Notes under the pieces: generated by a model | Databases searched by the model: none | Told to the model about the DNA's origin: nothing | The model's input: only the letters and a program-made list of their open reading frames with translations | In this document: positions 34,697 through 46,093 of the stretch, in pieces | How positions within the stretch are numbered: position 1 is the first letter of the stretch | How the letters are laid out: the number at the start of each line of letters is the position of its first letter | DNA from: Halichondria panicea | Lineage: Eukaryota > Porifera > Demospongiae > Suberitida > Halichondriidae | Direction: 5' to 3' | Length of the DNA stretch: 64,000 nt | Assembly (NCBI RefSeq): GCF_963675165.1 | Contig: NC_087390.1 | Span: forward strand, 5,576,750-5,640,749 | Program-made: the position numbers and the translations under genes

Positions 34697-35508
34697 CTAC
34701 TGACTTTGATCACCTGACCCCAGGAATCCGTATGCTTCGTACTCTGTGATCTCGTATCTCAATTTTAGAATGTCCGGCAACTCAAATGGGTTTCTCTCCT
34801 CTTGAGGTGGGCGTTGATCCCTTGTAGCTGCTTCTTGTTCCTCTTGAGGTGGGCGTTGGTCCCTTGTAGCTGCTTCTTGCTCCTCTTGAGGTGGGTGTTG
34901 GTCCCTCGTAGCTGACTCATGCTGCTCTTGAGGTGGGCGTTGGTCTTTTTGAGCTGCTTTTTGCTCCTCTTGAGGTGGGTGTTGATCCTTCTGAGCTGAC
35001 TCTTGCTCCTCTTGAGGTGGGCGTTGGTCCCTTTGAGCTGCCTCTTGCACTGTTATGTTGCATTCAGTCATCTCAGCTGCTTCCACATTCATTACATTTG
35101 CCCTGCATGTTATTGTAGTTGATACTGTAGATATCAGGTTTCGAATATGTTTCATTGCTAATTCATTTTTGCCCACAATCTAAAGGTGAAAACTTTCAGT
35201 ATTCTTGTATGAAATGCATGCATGTAGATCTATATAGCTCTCCAGATTGTAGTATCTACTGCCAGTTGTTTTTAAACTCACTTTAGTTTAGATATTCGCT
35301 GTCTCCTTCGTTTTCTGACTAGTACCACAACCAATGCTATAGCAACAATGGCAAGTATTCCATTAATTATGATGGCACCTACAATGATGATTGCTACCAC
35401 GAATATCTGCAATGACTCATCCATTTCACTCAGGGTAGGGTTAGTGGTGTTGTTATATAGAAGGCCAGTCAACAGTAGACTATAATTATATGTGTGTACA
35501 TCAGTCAT
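34697..35508 (-). CDS. Single-pass membrane protein with 14-residue tail repeats, paralogue B
   Basis: Exons 35,508-35,282 and 35,102-34,697 (donor GTGAGT, phase 2) give 210 residues if the first ATG is used. A second in-frame ATG at 35,424 corresponds to the start of paralogue A. The N-terminus has NNTTNPTLSE, a possible glycosylation site; the TM segment is about residues 34-63 (VVAIIIVGAIIINGILAIVA...) followed by RKRRRQR. The cytoplasmic tail has six 14-residue repeats (QEAATRDQRPPQEE type) and the same C-terminus as A (NPFELPDI, AYGFLGSGDQSQ). The last two 42-bp units are nearly identical, a sign of recent expansion. Function unknown; the open reading frame kept in two diverged copies suggests selection. 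Confidence 0.8.
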
Positions 35509-36343
35509 GTAATCATACAGATGGTTAGATCTTATATACTGAAGAGCTATAATACGTACAGTTTATGCAACTTATTTCGTAACACAGATACCTGTATTCA
35601 AAATTAGATTCAAGATAGCTTTACGATGTAACTTACTATATACTGGACTCAAGATAGCTATACGCCAGTTGTAACTTACTATAGACTAAGTGGTTTGTGT
35701 TAACTTTTATGTTGTACTGTTTGTTTTGCATATGTGGCCTATAATAATGTTGTACACATGCAGATGGACGATACACTGTGTTTACACAAACATGTGCATG
35801 TTATTTTATCTGATGTACCCAATTAGGTAAGTTTATGAACCAAACAAGTGTGTGTATCTAACATGAGTCATAACAGGTGAAACTGCATACTTTTTCTATT
35901 GATGATTCGTACCAATTGCAAAGCCGTACACCAAAGAATGTGGTAATGGTGAGTTCACAAATATCTCAATATTAACGTAATACAGTGTTCACTAGATGCT
36001 AATGCTATACATTGAAAGAAAGCCAAATCAAGCAATGGTGAACTGGTGGTCTCATTGTTGAATTAACAAAGAACCAATTTCCGTATCTGCTTCTTCAGAA
36101 TGACCACGCATCATGCAGGTATGAATTGGAGTGCAATAATTCGTTAACACTTTTAATTGCAAAAAACAGAGTAAGCACATGCACTTGATAAAATAGGTGC
36201 CATTACATGATAAATAATTATTATGATGTTTGAAAGCAATAAGAATACATAAGTACAGTGACTTGCGGTGTAGTATGTGAATTGTGCTCATAATTATTAT
36301 TATATATTATTGAAACATTAATTGTTCAGTACCTTGTGTCCGT

Positions 36344-38149
36344 TTAAAGGAGGTTCATTAAAGCAATGATAAGTGTTAGGCAGATCAGCGTCGTGTTGCT
36401 GAGTGTAATAGATGCATCACTATGATAGTTTCGTACTTTGTCAGATACGGACCGTTGTCCTGATTTCAGTTTATTGGTATCGGTTTTGATATTTTCAACG
36501 TCCCGTTCCAAATCCGTTACTTTCTGTTGAGTGTTTGTAGCTTTCCCTCGCAAGTTTTCCAAGCGTGTACTTACTTGATCGATATCTCCGTTCAAATCTG
36601 TTCGCAGTCCCTGTAGCCTAGTGGTATGCATTTCGTTATTGTTATTAACGGTTGCCGTCAGTTGGGTGTGGTTTAGTCTCGCTTCAGCCGTTAAACTTCT
36701 TATCAGTCCATTATTTGCACTATATCGTTCCAAAAGATCGTTATTAACTCCGTGAATTAAATTTAAAAGTGTTTCAAATATAATTGTACCGTTTTCCCTG
36801 AGGGCAATTAGATCTGATTCTGTGTTATCCACTCTCTGTAAAAGTTCAATCTTTACTTGTTGAATGGAATCAATACTGGTGTTGCTCAGAAGGTCAATCA
36901 AATGTTCCACCTTTGTGAAATTATCTTGTGCAGAAAAGGCCAGTTGCCCCAGTTCATTTTTCAGATCTCTTTCTGTGCTGTTCAAGTTGTAAATGAGCAG
37001 CTTTATGCGTTCTTGAGTGGCTGATATACGTTCAGTAAGATTATTGTGAACAGTTTCCAAAGCGAGGTCATTCTGTGTGTCGTGCATCTCGAGTTGATTG
37101 TTTAAGTTGACAATGCTCTCTTGAAGCTCAATACTCAATGCCTGTAGCATACTGTTAACCTCATGGATGCTCTGTACTAGCCTATCCTCAGTGGCATTTA
37201 AAGAATGCTGTGTCTTGTCTAGCTTTAAGAGAAGGTGGTCTCGTAGCTCACTCGTTTCGTTCGCGATAAGTTCCTTAGTTAGAATATCTGTTTCTCTCAG
37301 TGCGGTAATGTTTTCTCGTGTTTCTGTGATGACAAATTCCAAATCAGCTCTCAATTGAACCTCAGTTGAATTGATTAAAGTTTTTAGAGAAGCTGTTTGC
37401 TCAGCAATATTGCTTGCCAAGGAATTTTGCAACGCTGTTAGTTCTGAACTTAATTCAATTACTCTAGCTCCCGTTTCATTAACATCATCTCTTAACTCTT
37501 CTAGATCCATTACTGTCTGAAGTTGCCTTTCTTCTAGTTGATGAACATTTCGGCGTAACTTATCAGTTTGTATCTGTGTCAAATTTTGCTGCTCACTGAG
37601 TTCACTTTTTGTCTCTCTCATTACCTCGTTTAATTGCTCAATCTGTTCTGTGCTGTCGTTGGCCTGAATAGAAAGCTGTGAGATTGCAAAACTTGTCTCG
37701 TTTTGAATTATTTCACTGCTTTCTTGAAAATCTCTGAATTGGGCACGTAGCACTTGAGTTTCCCCGTTTGTCATATTCTGCCGCAATTCTAAATCATCCA
37801 AACGATTGGAAAATGATTCGAGAGTTTTGTTAAATTCATCCAGAGGCAGTGAGAGACCTTCCTGAATACCTCGACTCACCTCAGTAGCGATGAATTTACG
37901 CACCGTAATCCAATCCTTATCAGTCAATGAGCCGTGTTTTGGTTGCGCCATGTTCTTCTGATACAAACTGCAGCTGTACCCGCTCATTGCAATAGCTATT
38001 ACAGCTAGTATGCCAATGATGACTGTGGCCCCCACCTGAAGAATCATGCAATTGCAACGACGATCTTTTCTTTTGCATTCAGTATCGTCCTTCTCATGAC
38101 CTTTATCATCATATTTGTCCTTAATTTCGCTCTCTTTTGATGCAGCCAT
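36344..38149 (-). CDS. Double-anchored coiled-coil membrane protein (tetherin-like topology), 601 aa
   Basis: Single exon. Residues 1-34 are a charged cytoplasmic tail, 35-57 a TM segment (VGATVIIGILAVIAIAM), and about 65-580 a nearly continuous coiled coil with about 20 N-x-S/T sites. The last 18 residues (TTLICLTLIIALMNLL end) are hydrophobic with no charged tail after them, as in a GPI-anchor signal; small residues just before it (SDAS) could be the attachment site. Both ends would thus be held in the membrane with the coil outside, as in vertebrate BST2, although sequence homology to BST2 is not evident. A weak internal periodicity (ELREN/LRDDVNET blocks) suggests growth by duplication. 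A perfect kappa-B decamer lies 145 bp upstream. It could instead be a secreted or structural coiled coil; the topology is prediction. Confidence 0.8.
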   Translation of the reverse strand: MAASKESEIKDKYDDKGHEKDDTECKRKDRRCNCMILQVGATVIIGILAVIAIAMSGYSCSLYQKNMAQPKHGSLTDKDWITVRKFIATEVSRGIQEGLSLPLDEFNKTLESFSNRLDDLELRQNMTNGETQVLRAQFRDFQESSEIIQNETSFAISQLSIQANDSTEQIEQLNEVMRETKSELSEQQNLTQIQTDKLRRNVHQLEERQLQTVMDLEELRDDVNETGARVIELSSELTALQNSLASNIAEQTASLKTLINSTEVQLRADLEFVITETRENITALRETDILTKELIANETSELRDHLLLKLDKTQHSLNATEDRLVQSIHEVNSMLQALSIELQESIVNLNNQLEMHDTQNDLALETVHNNLTERISATQERIKLLIYNLNSTERDLKNELGQLAFSAQDNFTKVEHLIDLLSNTSIDSIQQVKIELLQRVDNTESDLIALRENGTIIFETLLNLIHGVNNDLLERYSANNGLIRSLTAEARLNHTQLTATVNNNNEMHTTRLQGLRTDLNGDIDQVSTRLENLRGKATNTQQKVTDLERDVENIKTDTNKLKSGQRSVSDKVRNYHSDASITLSNTTLICLTLIIALMNLL

Positions 38150-38290
38150 GGTGTTGATTTTCTTGATCTCTATATAGACTAGCCACTAGTTAAAAACTGT
38201 AGACTTTAATAATGATGTGTGCACATTGAGCCTTCACTTTTATATGCAATATGCACTGCATGGCTAGCATACCAAGACTCAAGAGAGTCC

Positions 38291-38305
38291 CCTGGGACTT
38301 TCCCC
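38291..38305 (+). promoter_or_regulatory. Kappa-B site upstream of the 601-aa gene
   Basis: GGGACTTTCC (38,294-38,303), preceded by GAGTCCCCT, forms an imperfect palindrome. It lies about 145 bp upstream of the start codon at 38,149. GGGACTTTCC is a canonical NF-kappa-B decamer. The same arrangement precedes the next gene of the family. Confidence 0.6.
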
Positions 38306-38499
38306 ATTAATTGTTTGTGTTTGATTATTGCTTCATTTCCTTTGAAAGACTTGCGCAATTTTTGTGTGGGTAATTTTTTGGTAACCTTGAGGTGGGGTGA
38401 CCAAATGCTTTGGTAAGCAAGGAGCTGGTCTATAAAATGTTGTTTTAGTATTTCTGACAATAATATCTTAATTATGCACCTATGATTGCGAGTTAAAAT

Positions 38500-39190
38500 A
38501 ATGCATGAGGGTAAATTCACTGGCTTATATATAGCTAAAAGCATGAGCAAATGCATGAGGGTATTTACTAAAAGCAGGAGTACATTAAGAGGATGATCTA
38601 AACCAGTAGGAGCATGCATACCACGTCACTATCAGACCGCATCTTAAATAGGTGCGTAGGTGTAGTACACACGTGTGGTTTGTACCTCCAGCCCACATTT
38701 AATGTTATTCATGGCTAACAGTTTACACAACTACAAGCGTTAGTGACGTGTGCGTGGGAGTTGGATAATCCTCTCCTGCTAAAAGGTTAAGCATAGGGTA
38801 TTTAGAGGGTACAAATGGATGCATGAGGGTTTCATTAAAAGCATGAGGGTGTTTACTAACAGCATAAGGGTATTTTATTTACTAAAAGCATGAGGGTATT
38901 TACTAAAAGCATGAGGGTATTAACTAAAAGCATGAGGGTATTTACTAGCATGAGGGTATTAACTAAAAGCATGAGGGTATTAACTAAAAGCATGAGGGTA
39001 TTAACTAAAAGCATGAGGGTATTTACTAAAAGCATGAGGGTATTTACTAGCATGAGGGTATTTACTAAAAGCATGAGGGTATTTACTAGCGTATTTAGGA
39101 GGGTATTATTTTACTAGCATGAGGGTATTTAGGAGGGTATTTATATACTAACAGCATAAGGGTAACTACTAGCTATAGGGTATTTAGCAG
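38500..39190. repeat. Minisatellite, unit AGCATGAGGGTATTTACTAAA
   Basis: More than a dozen copies of a 21-bp unit, with 15-18 bp variants, are densest at 38,870-39,090. Because 21 is a multiple of three, both strands show open frames (for example MLLVNTL repeats), which are not genes. A lone inverted unit sits near 39,350-39,375. Confidence 0.9.
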
Positions 39191-40038
39191 CAAAAGCATG
39201 GGAAAGCATGCACGAGCCTCTATTCCATGCAGGCTGCATTCGAGGCTAGTAATCAGGAGATTTGTCTTTGATCCTGTGCGACACAGACAGTATATTCTTG
39301 GCATAACTGTATACCCAATCGATAATTACCCTTGCGCTTTCCTTGCATTTAGTAAATACCCTCATGCTTTTAGTACTTGAAGCTAACTTCCCACTACGTA
39401 CAACCCTTAATTCGAGATCAGGTCGTTCATTGGGGAGCGGTTGGTCATGAAGTGTTCGAATGTTTCTAGAACTCTAGGAATTTCATGAACTCTTCGAAGA
39501 TTAACCACAATTGGTCATGAATATGATTATGCTAGAACATTCTACAGAATTACAGAGAAGAAGGCATGCAACTTAGACTCAGCAAACTATTATTAGACAT
39601 TCTGCAGGTTTGACTTTGCCACTAGATCTAAATCCTATCTTGGATGATTACATGCATAAGCCTTGATACTAAGTTCGTGTTTACTATACTCATATTCATG
39701 ATCGATTATGGACGTCCTGTGCTGTTAATTATTGGTCCTTGGACCGAGTTCTACATTGGAAGTTGACATGCAGGACAAGTGTATGAATGGCCTGGCCTCA
39801 AGACTATAGGCTAACCCATCATGATGACTATAATAATTTATCTAGCCCAGCAACTGAGCATGGTCTCAAACAGGCAGCTCTCGAAGAGGTTTTATTACTG
39901 CGGAGTAGCTATAGTACCCTCATTTAAGACATTGTGAATTTGTTTACATGTATTCTTCAACTGCAAGAGCGTGATCTGTTTATTCTGTTTTTAATCATGT
40001 TGTCGTATAAATTTTACAACAAAAAATGCATGGCTGAT

Positions 40039-40908
40039 TTACAAGTAGACACACAACACAGTGACTAGTCCCACAACTAGTGAGTATTTGCTCATCAGTA
40101 CGACACCCGATGACAGTTCTAGCTCATGAACACGACTCTCCAGATTACTCAGGTCTGTCTCTACTTGATGCAGTTCTGATTTTGCTAGCGTGGAATTCTC
40201 AATCTCGTCAAACCTGTTTCCAACATCAATTCTGAAATTATCAATATCTGCTCGAATCTTCTCTGTTTGAATTTGCCGTTGTTCTAGTTGTGCTAGCGTG
40301 GAATTCTGAATCTCGTCAATTCTGTTTCCAACATCGTTTCTTAAATTGTCGACGTGTACTCGAATCTGCTCCTCCGTTTGATTTTGCCTTTGTTCTAGCT
40401 CATAGACATTTATAAGTAGCTCATCAATTTGTCTCTTTGTCGAATTTTGCTGTTCCACCATCTCTCTTATTACCTCGTTCAATCGTTCAATCTGTTCCCT
40501 GCTGTTATTTACCTGAATAGATAGCTGTAAAATCACATTCAGTGTGTTATTTTGGCTGCTCTCTCTGAAGTTATCTCGTAGCTCTTCATTGTTGAGTTCT
40601 AATTCAGCCAAACGATTCAATGTGAGATTGTTGTTGTATTCGTTCATGAAAGAGATTTGCTTATCAGGCAATGGGGTATTGTTTTGCTGCTGCCAATTTA
40701 CCACACTCATTACCAAAGCTGCAATGGCGATTAATGCAACAACTGCCACTCCCAGATACTTGAGACAATTTGTACTGCTGCTGCTGCAGCGTCCATGGCT
40801 TTTTTTGATATGCGTATCAGATGTAGATGTCTCTTGGTCGTTTGGTTTCACTTTATCGTAAGTGTCTTCAAAGTCACTCTCTTTAATATGTCCAGCCACA
40901 CCAGCCAT
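40039..40908 (-). CDS. Double-anchored coiled-coil membrane protein, 289 aa
   Basis: The ATG at 40,908 (ACTATGGCT) is preferred to one 24 codons upstream because the tail then matches the family: an acidic cytoplasmic segment with YDKV (YxxPhi type), a Cys/Ser patch, and a TM at residues 50-70 (LGVAVVALIAIAALVM). The ectodomain is coiled coil with about seven N-x-S/T sites and two copies of a unit ending NRxDEIxNSTLA. The C-terminus SKYSLVVGLVTVLCVYL is hydrophobic to the last residue, a likely GPI signal. It is identical to that of the gene at 45.4 kb, although the N-terminal halves differ. A head-to-head pair of kappa-B sites lies 145-168 bp upstream. Confidence 0.8.
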   Translation of the reverse strand: MAGVAGHIKESDFEDTYDKVKPNDQETSTSDTHIKKSHGRCSSSSTNCLKYLGVAVVALIAIAALVMSVVNWQQQNNTPLPDKQISFMNEYNNNLTLNRLAELELNNEELRDNFRESSQNNTLNVILQLSIQVNNSREQIERLNEVIREMVEQQNSTKRQIDELLINVYELEQRQNQTEEQIRVHVDNLRNDVGNRIDEIQNSTLAQLEQRQIQTEKIRADIDNFRIDVGNRFDEIENSTLAKSELHQVETDLSNLESRVHELELSSGVVLMSKYSLVVGLVTVLCVYL

Positions 40909-41051
40909 AGTGATAATCGATAATCTTGTTGGTTGAATTTGGAATTTGTATTCACACTGCAGGTATAACTGGTTGGGCAATAGCTTTGTGTTTGGTAGTT
41001 AAAATATGAAACTAGCACACTCTGATCTGGAAACTGCTGAAGCTTCTAGTT

Positions 41052-41076
41052 GGGGAGTTTCCCAGGGAAAGTCCCC
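41052..41076. promoter_or_regulatory. Inverted pair of kappa-B sites
   Basis: The plus strand has GGGGAGTTTCCC (41,052-41,063); two bases later the minus strand has GGGGACTTTCCC (41,065-41,076). Both fit GGGRNNYYCC, and the second contains the canonical GGGACTTTCC. The pair lies 145-168 bp upstream of the 289-aa gene. Confidence 0.65.
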
Positions 41077-41079
41077 ATT

Positions 41080-42982
41080 ATCATCATTATCATGTACTTG
41101 GCATGCAGACTGTGGTGTTGTTTTGAATGCTTAATGGATGTAAACATGTGATGTTGTGTCACTGTGGGTGCATGGATACTGTTACATTAAGTTGACCTCC
41201 ACGACATGAATCTATATCCTTTACTGTCGATCAAAGGGCACAATATGCTACAATTTTGTGGTTCAAAAAGTTTATTTTTTATAGCTCGCCAACTTATTGC
41301 CATCCCCAAAGAAGTGGCCATGGCTTAGATATGGGTGTGGACCAATGCTTGTGCACACATGCACTAACCAGTCGGTTATTCCTTGCTGCTGCCTCGATAC
41401 GGAAGTATGTGTGCCCTAAGCTGCACTAGCTCTAGTGAACTAAGCTGTTTAGCAGCCAATTGCCAGCAAGCATGTAGTGCATGTGTCGACTTATGTAGTG
41501 CTTGTGTAGGAATATAATGGCTAGCTGATATACTAACCATATAGCTGGTCTAACCTTATTCTTTTTTTAAGTGTCCTAATTGAACAGCTCAGAAAAACTT
41601 CAAAGGATAATCGCATTCATCACTTTCCTATGTATCTACCACAGAATTACCATTGAACCACAATTTGCCCAGTATATTGGGATATATGGGCTCCATGCAG
41701 CAATGTGCATTTAGTATAGGTAAGCTCTCAAACTAATTAATCTTAAGGCCAAGATTCTTCACCTTATTAACCCGCCGCAGCATGCACGGGTTATGGTCAG
41801 TCTGTCTGTCTGTCTGCTGTCTGCCGTTCTGTATATTCCGAGTCTGCTCGCCTGGCTGCCATATATCACTGTGTTTGTATGATCGACATGGATAGCCTCA
41901 ACACCACTAGCCTCCTTCACTGGTTCGAGGAGTTTTGCGGCCTGAGGTCGAGGCTACAACATAACTAGCTTTAAATTTGGCAGATTTTCTCAACAAAGCT
42001 TTGTTGTCGAATAAAAGCAAGCAAAAGCTACGAAGCTTGAAGTTGCACGTTGGCATGTGTAGCGATACGCAACTTTGATAAACTATCTAGTCTTATACGC
42101 ATGCGCACTCTACAATCGAAGCGTGATACCGACATCGATGAAAACGAGCAGGTCACATTTTGTGTTGCCATTCAGGACGGCTGAGACCACACCCCAGTTA
42201 GGCAGTACACGGTACAAACAATTACTCCTCATACTTTTTATGTCCCTCTGACTGTAGTTCTGTTGTTCTAGTGTACTGTGTCGAATTATGTGGAGGATAG
42301 AATTATCTACTTTGCAGTTGAAGTACATGTATGTGCTTCTTGCTTGATGTATAGATCAGTAAATACATACGAGTTAGTATGAGTGACTATGGTGACCATG
42401 CAATCATGTACAGGTGGCCATTGAGGCCAGTGACAGTGGCACCCCATCACTCAGCTCTCAAATCACCCGTCAACGTTCTGGCCGTCCGACATTAACGACA
42501 ATCTCCCGGAGCGTGAGGTGAGGGGAGGGGTTTTGTATATGCAGTCAAATAATTTCATAAACTGCATTGTCTATATCTGCCCTTTGCACTCTTGTCAGTT
42601 CTCCATTCAATAACCATGCATACCCCCTCTCAACATGCATTAGTATTTGGGTGACGATATAGCTAGCATTGTAAGTACGTTGGGACCATAACATGTTTAT
42701 GTCTGTATGGTAGATTAGGCGTGCAATACTGTTTATCGGTCAGTAGATTGTTGTCAAGGCTCGAGATCATTATGTGCTGCAAGGGGTCAATAAAACAGTG
42801 GCGTAAGGACGCAATTTCTCAACAGGGGGCTCTAGTTTTTGAATGGAAAAAAGTACATATAGAGCAGCTTGATAAGTTATCTATAATTTGTCACTGCATA
42901 TACTTTATGTCAAAGGTCAAAAGGTTAACGATGTATGGCAAAATATCTGGACATCATTGCCTGATAGGGCAATATGCAATCC
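41080..42982. other. Gene-free spacer
   Basis: Contains a short CTGT microsatellite (about 41,802-41,825) and repeat fragments, including a CAGTGGCGTA-type piece near 42,795 related to 44,450. Open frames are short and lack splice support. Confidence 0.45.
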
Positions 42983-44061
42983 TAGCCTCGATCCCAGGCC
43001 GAGTTTTCGCTTTTATAACGGTTAGGCGAACAACTGGGCCTGGTACTAGTTGTCTGCGCATGCGTCAGTCGTTCGTCAGATTCTGACGAATGGATATTCT
43101 CGTTCACTTTCGTGACATTTATATTCGTGTACTATCGTGTACTAGAAGTCAGTTCCCGTTTTATCATTATTGGAATCGATTGGAATGGCTCTTAGCTGAA
43201 GCTTCTCTCTTCTCTGAAGCTTATTCTGAAGACTGAACAACAAGGGAAGAGGTATAAAGCTTTGTCAAGCTTGTTAAGGTCAGATATTTTTGTGTGGGCC
43301 CTATGGCCGGCTATGCTATCAAGTCTTGTTCATGTTTGGCAAGAATGTAGGTAGACTATAGTTTCATCATTAATATGGTGGATCAAGTGAAGAGTGTGAG
43401 CTAGAGAACTTGGTGCTGCCATCATCAGCTCGTCGACAATGACACTATAACCGAGAAATTTAATATGTATAGATCTACACGTATTTAAAATGTCTACTTC
43501 TCTGTACAGGAGCAATGGCTAATATCCAGCTATCCCAACAGTGCTCCTCTTGGCTATACTAACGGACGAGACTGGACAGTTTGAGGTAAGGGTTTAACCG
43601 TCTTTGGTTTCTTTTAATATTGTCCTATACTCACAGACACAGGACTGGAGTATGACCTGCTCATTCGAGCGTTGCTGGGTAGCTCAGAGACATCAAGAGA
43701 ATCTACGTTTTCTCAAGCAATGAGTTACGAGTTGGGGCCTAGAATCAGAGAAGTCCAGCAGCCTGCTAAATCTTTTTGAAACGTAATTTGAAGGCATTCA
43801 ATCATCCTGAAGTTGCCCTGGGTCACTGTAATTGTGCTGCAGCACAACTGGCAACTCCCCAGGCCTTTGTGAAGCAGCTCCCTATGTGCATCTTTTGTGT
43901 ACTCACTCTGTGCATTTTCTGTGTACAAATTTCGATTATTGATTTATTAAATATTTTTGCCGACCACAAATATACAATGAAAATTTGACGCATGCGCAGA
44001 CAACTAGTACCAGGCCCAGTTGTTCGCCTAACCGCGAAAACTCGGCCTGGGATCGAGGCTA
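42983..44061 (+). mobile_element. MULE-like non-autonomous element, copy 2, 10-bp duplication
   Basis: TIRs identical in type to 9,342-10,437 are flanked by TATGCAATCC on both sides (42,973-42,982; 44,062-44,071). The interior is in the opposite orientation relative to the window. It contains an exon-like segment ending AILTDETGQFE at a GTAAGG donor (43,585) and another from a CACAG acceptor (43,643) reading DWSMTCSFERCWVAQRHQEN to TGA at 43,721. The two join in phase 0. The host gene they came from was not recognised. Confidence 0.85.
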
Positions 44062-44546
44062 TATGCAATCCATGGACTAGTTGCATTTAGAACCAGGATT
44101 ATGAAGTAGCTTATTATCTTACTGCATTGTACATGTAGTTTGATAACAAAGTTAGTTTACAATCTTGGTTGTGAAGACAACTATTCCACAGCGCTTCCTA
44201 ATATTGAAACTTCATGCCAGTTATCTAACAACACCAATAATTATGGTGAGAAAAGGAATGTATAAGACATTTAATTGTGGATATTGTTCCACTGTTGTTG
44301 TATGAACAATCCTACACACTTGTGCTATTCAGTGGCATAGAAAGGGGGAGCAAATCTTTCTATAATTATTAAGTAGATATATTTATTATGGTCAAGGGTG
44401 TATCGACGGCCAAAGGCGGGAGAGAGCATGCAACTCAACATCTAGACAGTGGTGTAGGAAACAATTTATCAATGGGGGGCTCTAAGGGAAAAAAGTACGG
44501 CTATCTACATAGTGTAGCTTGATAAGTCATCTAGCCTAGAAAGAGG

Positions 44547-44868
44547 GTAGACGGGCGTCGTCGCCCTCCCTGAAGGAGGACGGGAACCAAGCCTATCAAC
44601 AGTTTTGTTCTGGCTGTTACGCAATAGCATTATGAATATCATTATTTTTAAGTGGGTGTTAGCCAATAACGATGAATATCACTTGTGTTGGCCACGCCTC
44701 TCAGTCAATCCAGTGTGTGCAAAATTCACACGTGGTAAAGTTAAGTGGGTGTGATCAAATACTGCAATCTGATTGGAGCCGGTGGAATTCCACCGGCAGA
44801 ACAAAACTGTAGATAAGCTTGGGTCCCGTCCTCCTTCAGGGAGGGCGGCGACGCCCATCTAGAAAGAG
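44547..44868. mobile_element. Foldback element with GGGCGTCG ends
   Basis: The left arm (GGGCGTCGTCGCCCTCCCTGA, AGGAGGACGGGA, CAGTTTTGTTCTG) is mirrored on the right (CAGAACAAAACTG, TCCCGTCCTCCTTCAGGGAG, GGCGGCGACGCCC). It appears nested in a CAGTGGTGTAGG-type fragment starting near 44,450. Confidence 0.7.
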
Positions 44869-45427
44869 GGGGGGCTCCAGCCCCCTGCCCCCCTTTCCTA
44901 GATACGTGTGACACAGACTTTTCCACAGTTTATAGACCCCCGTATTTTGGAATTTAATGTATAGTTATGGATCGTGCTAGTGAGTCTAGGACTTCGAACG
45001 ATGAGATATATATAATTATATATAGAGGAGAGAGAGGACTACGCCATCAAGACGTATGAATTTCGGTGATATCGAGTTGCATGCCATCTTTCCTATATAC
45101 CCCCTTTATATGGCATACAGAAATGGGGAGGGTATATATATCCTCTGCCAGCAGTTCCTCTCACTATACGTTGACTGCAAGACAGCCCCTTCCTCCCGTG
45201 TGGACAGTACAGTGAGCTCTGAGCTGCTGTTAGCCTCGTCCCCACGCCTATATTTTATCTAGTCTATGATCATGAAGGAGGCAAAGCTGCTGTATGTTCA
45301 TATGTTGGTGAAACCGACCAACGCCGAGGGTTCTAATTAGTGCTCTAGTTTTGATATGTTCACACTCCCTCAACATCAAATGCAAATAAATTACGTTACA
45401 AAACTGTACTTTACAAAAAGTGGCTAA

Positions 45428-46093
45428 TTACAAGTAGACACACAACACAGTGACTAGTCCCACAACTAGTGAGTATTTGCTTATCAGTATGACACCCGAT
45501 GACAGCACGTTATCTATCTCATCAACACGACCCTCCAAATCACTCAGCTTTGTCTCCACGCCAAGCAGCTCCGATTTTGCTAGCGTGGAATTCTCAATAT
45601 CACTGAATCTGTTTGCAACGTCGTTCACAAAGCTGTCGATATTTGCTTGGATCTGTGCAAAATTACCCGAAGCATTGGTTTTCAAAGCGTTCAAATCAGA
45701 CGAAATTCGATTGAACTCAGCAGTCACGTTTTGCCTCAGGATATTCAGAGCGACTTCCACCTCGTGGTTGTTGGTACCGTTGAAAACCTCGATGACAGTA
45801 TTGGATTGTTGTTGAGCTTCTATCTCCACTTCAGCGAGCCTGATGTGGTTGGTAAGGTTACGATAGAGATTGAAGCCTGCTATACCAGCAAGACCGAGCA
45901 CTAGTGCAAACAGTAGCACAATCAGCAGCAGAGGTAGTGAGCACCTACAACACGATCTTTGCTTTAATGGTGGTTCTTCTTCTTCTTGGAATTGGTAGCT
46001 GCTAGGTCGTGCTACTGGTCGTGGTGTACGGCTTATGTCCGTTTTATCAGCTGCTTCATCAGCCATTTGATCAAAGTCATCGTACTCACTCAT
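45428..46093 (-). CDS. Double-anchored coiled-coil membrane protein, 221 aa
   Basis: Single exon. Residues 1-51 are an acidic then Pro/Arg-rich cytoplasmic tail ending in KQRSCCRCS, a possible palmitoylation patch. The TM is at 52-74 (LPLLLIVLLFALVLGLAGIAG). A short coiled-coil ectodomain follows with five or six N-x-S/T sites, then the C-terminal hydrophobic segment YSLVVGLVTVLCVYL. The 3' end, including about 90 bp of coding and the stop, is nearly identical to the gene at 40.0 kb, while the tail and TM are unrelated. That points to recombination or gene conversion between family members. A truncated copy of its first half lies at 50.2-50.5 kb. Confidence 0.8.
   Translation of the reverse strand: MSEYDDFDQMADEAADKTDISRTPRPVARPSSYQFQEEEEPPLKQRSCCRCSLPLLLIVLLFALVLGLAGIAGFNLYRNLTNHIRLAEVEIEAQQQSNTVIEVFNGTNNHEVEVALNILRQNVTAEFNRISSDLNALKTNASGNFAQIQANIDSFVNDVANRFSDIENSTLAKSELLGVETKLSDLEGRVDEIDNVLSSGVILISKYSLVVGLVTVLCVYL

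Noticed and set aside
38856-39117. Open frames of MLLVNTL or MRVFTKS repeats
   Set aside because: Translation of a 21-bp minisatellite; no start context, splice sites or flanking coding sequence.
41802-41825. CTGT repeats as a possible CRISPR-like array or regulatory element
   Set aside because: Simple tetranucleotide microsatellite; no spacers, and the window is eukaryotic.
42721-43086. 121-residue plus-strand frame
   Set aside because: Crosses a TE fragment and runs into the terminal repeat of the MULE-like element.
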